Shown one piece after another: positions 21,991 through 32,493 of a stretch of 64,000 bases of DNA. The notes beneath the pieces were generated by a model. The model had not been told where the DNA came from, did no database searches, and saw nothing but the letters and a program-made list of their open reading frames with translations. Made by a program: the position numbers and the translations under genes. Source of the stretch: Staphylotrichum longicolle. Lineage: Eukaryota > Ascomycota > Sordariomycetes > Sordariales > Chaetomiaceae. Every line of letters starts with the position of its first letter. Positions within the stretch are counted from its first letter, which is position 1. The DNA is taken from positions 11,408,001 through 11,472,000 of the forward strand of contig JAHCVI010000001.1 in the NCBI GenBank assembly GCA_019096155.1, read 5' to 3'.

Positions 21991-23868
21991 ATGCCTCCCG
22001 CCCAGGTCACGGACCTCCCCGACGTGGAGGAAGAGGTTGCGCCCCAGGGTGTCCGCAACACCAGTCTCCGGGCCAACTGGCGCATCATCGCCGTTACCCT
22101 GTACATGGGCATATCGCTGTTCGAGTATGGCTTTGACAAGGGCGCCATTGCTGGCTTCCAGGCCATGCCTGGCTTCCTTCAGGTCTTCGGCTACCAGACT
22201 CCATCTGGCGGGTGGAATATCCATGTATGTCCCGTCTCGTTCCCGTTGGAACCCATGGAGCTTTGCCAACGTGATGTCATCTACAGTCTACGCCTCAGCA
22301 AATCATCTCGTCCTTCATGATCCTTGGCGCCTTCATTGGCGCCATGTTGACAGGACCCGTGGGAGCCCACCTCGGCCGCCGCCACTCAATGATGCTCTCG
22401 TCGCTTCTCGTCATCATCGCCATTGTGATCATGACCGTGACGACCTCGTTCGGAGCACTGTACTTTTCCAGACTCTTGTGCGGCATTGGCAACGGCTTTC
22501 TGCTCAACTTCTCCATGGTGTATCTCCAGGAGTCTGCGCCGCCGTACATGCGAGGTCTCTGCTTCGGCGTTGTCACATGCTGGATCACTATCGGCACAAC
22601 CATTGGCATGGTGGGCTCCTCGAACCACACCCCTACTAGGTAGTTACACTCACTAACAAGACGAAAACAGATCGTCAACAAGGCGACCGCCGACATGATG
22701 TCCCGCGAGGCCTACCAGATCCCCCTATACGCCTGCTTCCCCGCGCCGGCAATCCTCATTCTCACCCTCCCTCTCCTCCACGAATCGCCTCGCTGGCTCC
22801 TCAACCACGGCCGTGCAGAGGAAGCGCTCTGCAGCCTGCGCTTCCTCCGCAAGGGTGCGTACGATGAGGTGGCACTCCAACAAGAGTTTGAAGAGATGAA
22901 GGCGATCGCCGCACGGGAGGCCGAAACCCAAAAGGACTGGCGCCTCATCTTTGAGCTCTTCAGGGGCACCAACCTCCGCAGGACAATCATCTGCGTCGGC
23001 GTCGGCACGGCAAACGCTGGCGTCGGTGCCATGTTCATCCTTGCCTTTGGGACCTACTTTTTCAAGACTGTTCGTCACTGCTCCTGCTATCTGCTGTTCC
23101 AAAACATTGTGGCTTACTCGTTCGTCAACAGGCCGAGATCGGCGACCCCTTCCTGTGGACCATCATCAGTAACTGCGTGGGCTTGGCTGGTCTCATGCTC
23201 ACCTGGGTCTTTGTCGCACGTGTTGGGCGCCGCCAGCTCATCCTCATCGGCTGCCTTCTCTGCACCTTTTGCATGCTCGTCATGGGGGTCCTCTACACTG
23301 TGACTGGGTTGTCGATTCACCACGCCGGCATTGGTCTCATCGTGACGACCAGTGTCTATCTTTTTGGTTTCAACTTTGGTCTCGAGCCATGTGAGTAAAC
23401 TAAGTGGTGTGGTCCTATTCCGGGGCAAGATGAATCCTAACTAGGAGTGCAGACGTCTACCTTGTTGCCGGAGAGATGCCAGCTCAGAACTTGCGCGCCT
23501 ACACCATGGGCCTCGCGTCTGGCACGAGCTTTGTGTTCGCCTGGCTCTGCGCCTTCACCACCCCCTACTTCATCAACAAGAGCAACCTGAACTGGGGCCC
23601 GAAGTATGGGTACGTCTGGTTCGTGAGCGGCCTCATCGTCTCGGCTTTCGTGTACTTCATGCTGCCCGAGGTCCGCGGACGCACTTTGGAGGAGATCGAC
23701 GAGATGTTCCGCAACAAGGTGCCGACGCGGGACTTCAAGAAGTATGTCTGCGTGGAGATCGAGGAGGCTCGGGAGAGGGCTCTCGCGAATGCGCACGCCT
23801 TTGGCAAGGAGCAGCTCATGGAGGACAAGCCCGAACCGGCTCATGTCGAGAATGCTCTGAAGGCTTGA
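21991..23868 (+). CDS. MFS transporter, sugar porter family
   Basis: Five exons (21991-22224, 22299-22610, 22671-23069, 23132-23390, 23453-23868) give 539 aa. Twelve hydrophobic helices fit the layout. Sugar-porter signatures are present: GAHLGRRHSM after helix 2, the HESPRWLL block in the central loop, RVGRRQL after helix 8, and PEVRGRTLEEIDEMF at the end of helix 12 in place of PETKGRTLEEIDEMF. The family imports sugars, but also quinate and other organic acids, by proton symport. Its divergent pairing with a phenol-oxidising flavoenzyme suggests uptake of an aromatic or alicyclic substrate rather than a hexose. It is a plasma-membrane protein. Confidence 0.9.
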
Positions 23869-24443
23869 TCGGCGTCGATCTGGTTGAATACTGGCATGAA
23901 TTGAACGTATGGTTAGGATTAGGGCGTGCAGGCTTAACCTGTGCTCCAATTGGGGGCATGTCCCATGAAGCAGGTGTGGATGGCCCCAAAGAATGACATT
24001 TCACTATTACCGCACTGGCTTTACTTTAGTATCCGTATGCAATACTGTTTACTTGGCAGCAACACTTTCTGAACCTGCTGGTTCTGTCAGGCACTACTCT
24101 AGGTCCACTTGCATCCTATCCATCGTTGAAGCACAGCCACTGTTGCAAACCATGATGCACCAGTACCGGTAGTGGTTGAATCACATACATACTACTGTAG
24201 TTGGCATGCAGTAAGGGTCAATCTCAAGTCAACGAAGCTGGCTCTTGTGACAAGAGATGAGTATGAAATTGGAAACTGTCAAAGTTTTTAAAAGACAATT
24301 TTCAACCACTGCCTGTCTGTCCCATTCTGATTCGAAACAACAAACAGCAGTCGTCTGCAGGCTTTAATTGGGATATTTGATTTTGGTATGTACTATATAC
24401 AGTTTACCTTACTCAGGGCACTCAACCCTACTGAGCACCCGCA
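23869..24443. other. Intergenic region between convergent genes
   Basis: A relatively AT-rich 3'-3' interval between the transporter and the flavin hydroxylase. No gene or repeat is seen. Confidence 0.45.
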
Positions 24444-26699
24444 CTACCTGAAATACTCCCCGACTTTCTGAAGATTCTCTGCCATGCCTTTGACGTCCGA
24501 CGCCACGGAGTGGACAAAGAAGTCGGGTCGAAGCAGCACAAGATTTGCAGATGGACCAACTCTCTCCTGAATGGCGGTCGGCAGGTAGCCCCTGATGGGC
24601 GTGATCCCTTCCTCTGCCAACTGTTCGGTCGTGCAGGGGTAACACTCTGATACCGCGAGTTCGGGGTCAACCACATCACTCGCCCTGCCAGAGCAGTGGA
24701 AGAAAGTGACATCCTCCATGGTCAGGATGCCCCCTGGCAAGTCCGCCTGCTTGATGAGCTGTGCAACCTCGGCCGGACTGATGCCCTGCCCGTCCCTCAC
24801 CAGAACCACCAGCGACAGATGCGACAAGTTGCGGATCAGGGCGGCGTCTGAAAGCATTGGCTTCTGTCCCCGCTCCCGCACCCAAATCTGCGCAATCTTC
24901 TGCCCGCCGCCCCTGCTGCCGAGGAAGAACCCGTCGGGACAAGTCTCGTGGTTGTAGACCAGCTTGTCGCGGAACGCCATGTGCGTCCTGCGCCAAGCGA
25001 TGCTCGGGAACCACCACAGCACCTTCATGCACAGCCTGTACAGCAGGCCTCCGACGAGCGAGCGCTGGTTGACAATGCTGCCGTTGAGCTTGGTCGCCTG
25101 CATCGCGGCGTTCCAGGCGTGTCGCCGTTCCTGGCTCCAGCCCGTGAGGATCCTTTCGCGGACCTCTGCCGACAGGCCCAGTTTGGACATCATGGCCAGC
25201 CGCCAGCCCAGAGCCTGCGCATCTCGGATGCCTGTCGCGATGCCTTGGCCACCGAAGGGTGGGAAGACATGCGCAGCGTCGCCGATCAGCATGGTCCGTT
25301 TGGAGTACCAGCGGTTGACAATCTTGGTGGCAAAACTGGAGAAAAACGTCAGCTCGTTGTGTTCTGGTTTTTGAGTTTGAGGTCGCACTTACGTGAAGGG
25401 ACGGCAGCGAATGACTTCGATGCAGTCCCTGGGGAACTCGACGACAGTCTTGGCCAGCGATCTCGAGAACTTGGTGCCCGAGATTTTCATCCAGGGCCCA
25501 AAGAGGCCCCAGAAGTGTTCTTGGACATTGTCAAGGTTGTCTTCAGGCTCCACAGAGTATTCATGCCTTGAGGTTTGCGTCAGCACTTTGTTAGTGTACA
25601 TGCCCTAGCCAACGTACCTCCAAAATCCAGAGCCAGGAGGCCCAAATCTTCCGCTCACTGAAGGCCGCTTTGAGTCATTGCAGAAGCTGATCAAACTCGT
25701 CAGACAGAGTGGTCTGGTTAAAGCAGGGAACAGAACTTACTGAAATCCGCTTGGCCAAAACGCGTCATGGACCTGTTGTGGTGTGTAGCCCAGTGACCAG
25801 AGAGGGAATGACGGATGTGACTCTGGCGTCGGCGTCGTGATCTTGAGGTTTGCCGCGACCCATGTGCCCACATACGTCCAGGCACCGTCCTCTTGCCTAA
25901 CTCCTTCAGGCTCGAGGAACTTCTTCCTCACCACTCCCCTTTTGCCATCGGCCCCCACGAGCCATGATGTGGAGATGAAGCGCTTGGCACCGGCTTGGTC
26001 GACGTACCCAACAACGGTCTGGTCGCCAACCTCTTCCCTGCTGACCACCTCGCAGCCGGTTCTCAGCTCACAGGTGGGAAACTCTTTGAGTAAGGCTCGG
26101 ATTTCTCGCTCTGCCGGTTCCATGTTAGCACAACACGCGTCGAGGTCAAAAACCGTGCGTCTTACCATAATTAGGTTGGAACTGTGTGACATTGTTGGAG
26201 ACCGCTTGCTGTGCCCAGTCTACTGTTATGTCGAACGCCATAAACGTGGGCTGCCTGAAGTTGCCACGGTGGAAGTTGAGAACACCGATATCTGCGTCAA
26301 AGAATCAGCTCCCCGTGTCTGTTGCTCATGAACTCTGGGATAAGGCGGGTTCCAGATTGTGCGCCGTACCTTTTCCTATCCTCTTCGTGAGGCCTTCTCC
26401 AATGCCGATCTGATACGAGACTGTGTACATGTCAGCGGTGCCATAAAATTAGGGCTATGGCAACATGAAACATACTCCTCACAGCATCGCCGTTAACCAC
26501 AATCCCCCGAGGATCCTCGCAGACTTCGGTGTCTTTCTCCAGAATGATTACCTATCGAACGTCAACACTGGAACTCACAACACTGTCAGACGCGGGAAAA
26601 GACAAGAGTGCATACTTTGACCTTCATCCGACCAAGCAGCGCGCCCAAAGCCAGCCCACTTGGGCCTGCGCCGACGATGAGAACCGCTGCTTCCTCCAT
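24444..26699 (-). CDS. Class A FAD-dependent aromatic hydroxylase (PHBH/phenol hydroxylase type)
   Basis: Eight exons (26699-26616, 26551-26476, 26420-26370, 26291-26166, 26110-25741, 25686-25618, 25566-25393, 25335-24444) give 613 aa. All three fingerprints of the family are present: GAGPSG near residue 10 (ADP of FAD), the DG motif in WLVGADGKRG, and the GD motif in LIGDAAHVFPPFGGQG. The two-domain length, with a roughly 150-residue thioredoxin-like tail, fits phenol 2-monooxygenase and 3-(3-hydroxyphenyl)propionate hydroxylase types. These enzymes use NAD(P)H and O2 to put a hydroxyl ortho to an existing phenol group, making a catechol. Next door, on the same strand, lies the extradiol dioxygenase that could open such a catechol. 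Five of the eight exons are under 130 nt. Confidence 0.9.
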
Positions 26700-27386
26700 C
26701 TTGGTTGAGGTCACAACTGCTGACAAACACACGCGTCGGCGACGATACAAGGACGAATACCAATGCTGTGGTGCAACTCCATTCTTGCTGTAAGCGCTGG
26801 TCGCCGAAATCTTCTTTATTATTCTCCGAAACACCGTGTAAGTCCGAGAAAATTCTCGGCAACTTCAATCCGTCGGCGTTGCTGACCGACCGCCCCCGAC
26901 CGGCCCTCGGTTCGGGGGAGGGCGGGTTAGGTTATTGTTAGCCGTCTTACGCATATGCCGGATCTTAACTGGTAACGTTGCCTTAACCCCAAGAGTAGTT
27001 AGGTGCAGGACAACCCGGGGATATGGGCCCTCCAACAGTGGGTCTCGGCTTCAACTATCCGATCACTCGGCTGACTTGCTCAGGGGCAAGCACAGCGGGC
27101 TGGAAGTCACTTTTGGTCGAGCACACGAGTGTTCTGCTACCTGCAAACTACTGAGAAGTTATGGCGCGTTGTGTTGCCGTAGATCATTGCCGCTTTTTAA
27201 TCTACGACACTGTTCTCCCTTATCGGACTTGCTCGTAGGGCAGATATTCCATTGTTCTTGATCGAGAGCTCCACCTGGTACTGATAGCCAAATTTTCTGA
27301 GGCGACGGCCTGTCGACTCAGCAGCACGTAGAATTAGCATTGGAAATGGCGAGAACTATCGACATAACTACGAACTGCCCCGGCCT
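26700..27386. promoter_or_regulatory. Promoter region of flavin hydroxylase
   Basis: This 687-bp interval holds the hydroxylase promoter and the 3' UTR of the dioxygenase gene. A GC-rich segment at 26885-26930 can form a partial hairpin (CCCCGACCGG against CGGTTCGGGG). No gene is seen. Confidence 0.35.
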
Positions 27387-28470
27387 TTATGCCACGCCCC
27401 CCTCGGGCCGAACAGGGCCCCAAATGTACATCGAGGCCGGCCCTTCGCTCCGCTCCCTCCCAGTCGGATTATCCACATTGACCATATCGCCGTCCGCATA
27501 ATGTTCAATGGCAAACCCACTCGGATCCTTCCAGTAGTCAAAAAGCTGAGACCCGAAAATATGCCTCCCAACGCCCCAGATGGGCGTGTACCCCTTGTTC
27601 AGGAGATGCTGGTGGCCAAGGAGCTGCGTGTCAAAGTCTTCCACCTCAAACGAACAGTGATGCACCCGATGGGGCTCCGGGAAGCCAGGCGGCGCCCGGG
27701 ACAGGAACAGGGTGTGGTGGTCGCTGTACTCCTTGCCCTGATCGAGGTGCATGAAAGTGAGGGAATCAAGCTCTGCGCCATCCGTGTCTTCCCAGAGGAC
27801 GTCTGATGGGACAAAGTTGAAGTTCTGCGTGTAAAACAGGACGTCGTCCTCAAACTTGGAGGTAATATAGCCGTAGTGGCCGAGCTTGTGGACCATTGCT
27901 GGGCCGAGTTTGAACCGTTGGAATTCACCTATGCCCATTCGTATGAGTTCAGACACCCAAGACGACGGGTACAGGAGACGTACCTTTCCGCTGCTTCTCC
28001 AGCGCCGTGTTGTAACCCCCCTTGTGAACTTCTGTTGCGCTGACTGCCTTCTCAGGCGCCGGTCGTTCATTCACACCCCACAGAATGTGGATCTTCGTCC
28101 CAGACGGCGACGAGAGTGTGACACGCCGGCCGCCACAAGGACCGGTGTTGTCAGTTACGGGCGAGCTGCCCTTCATCCCCGCGGCCTTGACAAAGTCCTG
28201 CTCCGTCTTGGCGAGAAACGCGGCGCCGTCAAAGTGCTTCTCGCCGTCTGCGCTCTGTGTTGCAACATAGCTGCAGAGGTCCCGGCCGTAGCCTCGGTAG
28301 TAGATGGTATCGCCCTCTCGCGCTTCCTCGATGAAGCCGAAGTCCTGAGCGAACTTGTCGAATTCGTCCAGGTTCGAATGCGAAGCAAAGACGTGACTGA
28401 GGCGAGCGAGCTGGATCTTCTCCGGGGAGTTGACGACTGGCGGGATACGCCAAGACTGTGTGGGAGACAT
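27387..28470 (-). CDS. Type I extradiol ring-cleavage dioxygenase (VOC superfamily)
   Basis: Two exons (28470-27984 and 27928-27387) give 342 aa. The size and two-domain vicinal-oxygen-chelate layout match catechol 2,3-dioxygenases. The three metal ligands are visible in the C-terminal domain: H180 (KLGHYGY), H253 (VHHCSFEVED) and E304 (GFAIEHYADG). HTLFLS and GRHIFGSQLFDYW are also family blocks. The enzyme would use Fe(II) or Mn(II) and O2 to cleave a catechol next to its hydroxyls. No signal peptide is seen. It is divergent from an FAH-family gene, the kind of enzyme that acts on meta-cleavage products, and lies downstream of a hydroxylase that could supply the catechol. A non-catalytic glyoxalase-like role is unlikely because all three ligands are kept. 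Confidence 0.88.
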
Positions 28471-28857
28471 TGTGAAGCAGGGGGTTTGAGTGGAGAATGG
28501 AGGAGATTGACAAGAATGGACGATGCGACGGATGTCGTGGGAGGTTCGGCGTTGCAGATATCAACAAGAGTGCTTATTGGTTTTTCATTCCCCCCTCTTT
28601 CTTGAATCCAGGATACCGATTCCGCTTGAAGATTCGGCATGTTTTCGGGATGGCCGCCGGATCGGGGAGAGTCCGCCCGGCAACGTGCTGCCGACCCGGG
28701 ACACCGGACCTTTTTCGGCAAGTACGGTGCCGGGGATCGGAAGCTTCCCCGTGTAAAACCGCGTTGTGAGTACCATACTCACCTCAGTTCAACTTTCGTG
28801 CTTCATGATCTCTGGCCTGTAAGCTCGACATAGCGATATCTCGTTTGACCCGCAAAA
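28471..28857. promoter_or_regulatory. Divergent promoter: extradiol dioxygenase / FAH hydrolase
   Basis: Only 387 bp separate the two start codons, so both genes must share upstream control. The region is rich in CGG/CCG triplets between 28650 and 28740, including a CGG-N7-CCG at 28663-28675 of the same spacing as one in the oxidase/transporter promoter. No TATA box is obvious. Confidence 0.55.
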
Positions 28858-29870
28858 ATGGCACCCTGGGACAGTTTGATCCGCTTCTCGGTGGCAGATG
28901 GGGCCGAGTACTGGGCCGCTCTACCCCTGGAGACAGTCCCATCCCCTGGCTTGACAGTTCAGGGGCACTCAAGCATCGAAGAACTCGAGTCCGGCGCGGC
29001 AGGGGTCAAAGTGACTGTCAACAAGGTATGTCTGACCAATGCCGAGCCCAATTCTCCAACGAGGCTAACGCAGACTCCCTTAGCTCCTCGCTCCAGTACC
29101 TGAGACCGGCATTCCCATTATCTGCATTGGGCTGAACTACCGCAACCACGCCAACGAGGCGTCGGTAAGTCTCCGCCATGATACCTTGTTTTTCCCAGCG
29201 CTTATGGTTGACTAACACGGGATGCTCAGCTCCCAATCCCTGGCACACCCCCAATGTGGTACAAGCCCGCGACTTCTCTTGCCGAGCCTGACAGCGCCAT
29301 TGCAATTCCCTTGCAAGCTCAGAAGTCGTTTCCCGACTTTGAGGTGCGTCTCGAGTACAGTTTGTAACCAATGTTTGGCACAACTCACCACCATACCAGG
29401 GCGAATTGACCCTTGTTCTCCGCAATTCAATCAAAAACATCAAACCCTCGGAGGCTGAATCTCACATCCTTGGATACACCATCGGCAACGATGTGACAGC
29501 GCGCTTCTTTCAGCGCTCCTGTGGCGGACAGTACACGTACGCCAAGGGATTTGACAGATTTGCTCCCCTCGGCCCGCGGCTCGTTCACCCGTCGCTCGTC
29601 GATACGAGCGCGAACGGAAGGATAACAACCAAAGTCAACGGGCGTGTGGTTCAAAACAGCCCGTTTGACTTTATTTTTCCCATTGACGAGCTGCTGAGCT
29701 TCCTTTCGCAAGGCACCACCATCCCGGCGGGCACGGCGATCATGACGGGCACCCCGGCTGGTGTCGGCTGGTTCCAGGATCCCAAGTGCCAGTTGCAGGA
29801 TGGCGACATCGTTGAGGTTGAGGTTAGCCCGATAGGAGTGCTCAAGAACCCTATCGTCTATGAGAAATGA
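28858..29870 (+). CDS. Fumarylacetoacetate hydrolase (FAH) family protein
   Basis: Four exons (28858-29025, 29084-29164, 29230-29343, 29400-29870) give 277 aa, the length of the small FAH-family enzymes (2-hydroxyhepta-2,4-diene-1,7-dioate isomerase, acylpyruvase, hydratase/decarboxylase). Family blocks in order are IGLNYRNHANE, MWYKPATSL, DFEGEL with the ExE metal ligands, GYTIGNDVTAR with the Asp ligand, KGFDRFAPLGP, MTGTPAGVG and a GD.VEVEV tail. The enzymes need Mg2+ or Mn2+ and act on 2-oxo/enol acids, including products of extradiol ring cleavage. It shares a 387-bp promoter with the extradiol dioxygenase, which supports a role just after ring opening. Isomerase, hydrolase and decarboxylase activities cannot be told apart here. 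Confidence 0.88.
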
Positions 29871-30467
29871 ATGCATATAGTTACGCCGATAGATTCAACA
29901 GTTAGATGAACTTCAGGAGTTTGACACTATCGATCCAGAGCATCCCGTGATGACACGTTGGAATTATCTGCCAGTCTAATTTTGAACAGAGTACGTAACA
30001 TTTTTCTGAACACAGCCGGCGACTGCGGCGACGTGATAAGGTGTGGATGCTCGCGTTCCTCCTGAACGTTCCTGGTGGCCTACAAGTTTGTTCAAGTTCA
30101 AGCCTGCGCCCTGTCGTCTTTTCCCGTGGTAGCTACATGACCTGTCGGCACACATTGACGGCAAACGGGAAAGTGCAACCTGGGAGTTGCAAGACATCAA
30201 CGCAAGAGTTCGGGGTTCTGATCTGCCGTCGGCACCTTGTGCCCGGCGCCTTTCTCCACTCAGTTGGGGAAAGGGGGGCGGTCGGCAACATCGATCCGCA
30301 GAACAGGCCTGGGCTCTAAGCGTGCGAGATACCCGTTGCCAATAAACACCGAAACGACATTAAACACCGAGTGCATGTTATAAGATGGTACCCGTGTTTG
30401 ATGATACCCTGTTGCAAATGCAGACCCCTCCAGTTCTTCCCCACAATTCAACATCACAGTCAACGCA
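29871..30467. other. Intergenic region
   Basis: A 597-bp interval upstream of the Baeyer-Villiger-type gene. No gene is seen. Confidence 0.4.
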
Positions 30468-32493
30468 ATGGGTTCCGCTGGTGCCCGTGATTTCGTCGTG
30501 AGCGACCAGCACATTGCTGCGCCGCGCCCAATCAAAGTCATCGTCATCGGCGCTGGCATTTCTGGTATCGCGTTTGCGTACAAGGCCCAGTTCCTCAAGG
30601 ATGTCGAATATGTCATCTACGAGAAGAACCCCGACGTCGGCGGAACATGGTTCGAGTCGCGCTACCCCGGCTGCTCGTGTGACATCCCCGCGCACTCGTA
30701 CAGCTACCCGTGGGTCGGGAACCCAGAGTGGTCCAAGGTGTAAGTGTGGGGCCGAGCAAGGGGGAGGAGATGCATGACCCCTGGCTAACATCAAACCTCC
30801 TCCAGATATGTCGGTGCCGAAGAGATCTGGGACTTTTACCGCAAGCGGGCGGTTGAGTACGGGCTCTACGACCGCGCCAAGTTTAACCACAGGGTCGTCA
30901 GCGCTGAGTGGAGCGAGAGCAGCGGCAAGTGGACCGTGAAGGTGGAAGACACAGCATCCGGACAAATTCTGGAGGATTCGGCCGAAGTGGTCATCAACTG
31001 CGCGGGAGTGCTCAAGTAAGTTTGCCCCTAAAATTCCCCATCACTGCAGTTAAAGTCAGAGACTGACAATCAACCGAATCAAGCCGGTGGAAGTGGCCCG
31101 ACATCCATGGACTTCACACCTTTGGAGGGAAGTTGGTTCACACGGGTAACTACCCTCAGGATCTTGACCTGACTGGCAAGCGTGTTGCCGTCATTGGCGC
31201 CGGGTCTTCAGCCATCCAGGTGGTCCCAACAATCCAACCAAGTGCGTATACCGGTTCATCCAAGCACAAGTCTTGCGTAGCTGGAAAACTAACACACATC
31301 TGTAGTCGTTAAATCCCTGGTGAACTTTGCCCGGTCACCCACATGGATCGCGCCACAGTTCGTCGGTCGGCTTGCCCCAGACGGGCGGGCAACCACCTAC
31401 ACTGAAGAGCAGAAAGAAAGGTTCCGGAATGACCCCGAGTATCTCAAGCAGTACCGCCGGGAGGTCGACCACGAGCTGAACGGCAGGTTTCCCAACTTCT
31501 ACAAGGGCTCTCCTGCGCAGAAGGCGTCACGAGAGATTATTGAGAAGAGCATGCGTGAGCGGCTCTCCAAGATGGACCCGGCACTTCGGGAGAAGCTGAT
31601 CCCGGACTTTGATGTCGGGTGCAGGCGGTAAGCAGAGTGCCGTACAAGAACCAATCACGGGCACTGGAATGCTAACGTCCCCATAGTGTTACTCCTGGCG
31701 AGGGCTATCTTGAGGCTCTCCAGGAAGACAACGTCGAGATTGTGAGGACGGGAATCCAAGAAGTCACCAGCGCCGGTGTCGTGACGCGCGACGGGACGAC
31801 CTACGAGGTCGACGTGATCATCGCAGCCACCGGGTACGACACCACGTACGTGCCCGCGTTCGAACTTGTTGGGCGCAACGGGGTTGACCTCGGCAAGAGG
31901 TGGGCGGTCACCGGCGCCGAGGCGTACTTTACGTGCGCTGTTCCTGACATGCCGAACTACTTCAGTAAGTTCAGCCGTCGTGCTTTCATTCTTCGTCTGG
32001 ACGGTCTCACTCACACATGTTTGCAGTGGTTGTTGGGCCCAACACACCAATTTCCAATGGCTCTTTGATGCCGTCCATTGAGGCGCAGCTCGACTTTGCG
32101 CTGTCATTTGTGGACAAGATCCAGTGCCAGGGGGTGAAGTCGGTCGTCGTCAGCAGCCAAGCAAACACCGAGTTCAACGACTACAAGGATGCAGTCATGG
32201 AGCTCCTCACATTCTCAGGTAACTGCAACAGCTGGTATGTAAACCCCGGTCTGATCCCTTTTGCTGTCTGGTTTACTGACTTTTTGAACAGGTACAAGGG
32301 AGGAACGTCCACTGGCAGGATTGTCGGGCCATGGCCCGGATCCGTGAACCATTTCTTGGAGTCAATCAGGAATCCTCGGCTCCAAGACTTTGAGTTCACA
32401 TATGCGTCGTCTAACAGGTTTGCTTATCTCGGCAACGGGCTGACGCTGCGGGATATCAAGAAGGAGGAGTTGGGATGGTATATCCGGGCCTAA
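30468..32493 (+). CDS. Baeyer-Villiger-type flavin monooxygenase
   Basis: Seven exons (30468-30739, 30806-31015, 31084-31241, 31306-31627, 31687-31964, 32027-32234, 32292-32493) give 549 aa. The FAD Rossmann motif is VIGAGISG, followed by EKNPDVGGTWFESRYPGC. The second, NADPH, motif is VIGAGSSA. Between them FGGKLVHTGNYP matches the Baeyer-Villiger fingerprint FxGxxxHxxxW except for Tyr in the last position. An ATGYDTT block closes the FAD domain. The overall pattern resembles fungal StcW-like proteins. Such enzymes insert oxygen next to a ketone to give an ester or lactone. In this block an aryl ketone formed from a 4-alkylphenol would be a sensible substrate; this is inference. It lies downstream of the FAH gene on the same strand. 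Confidence 0.88.
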
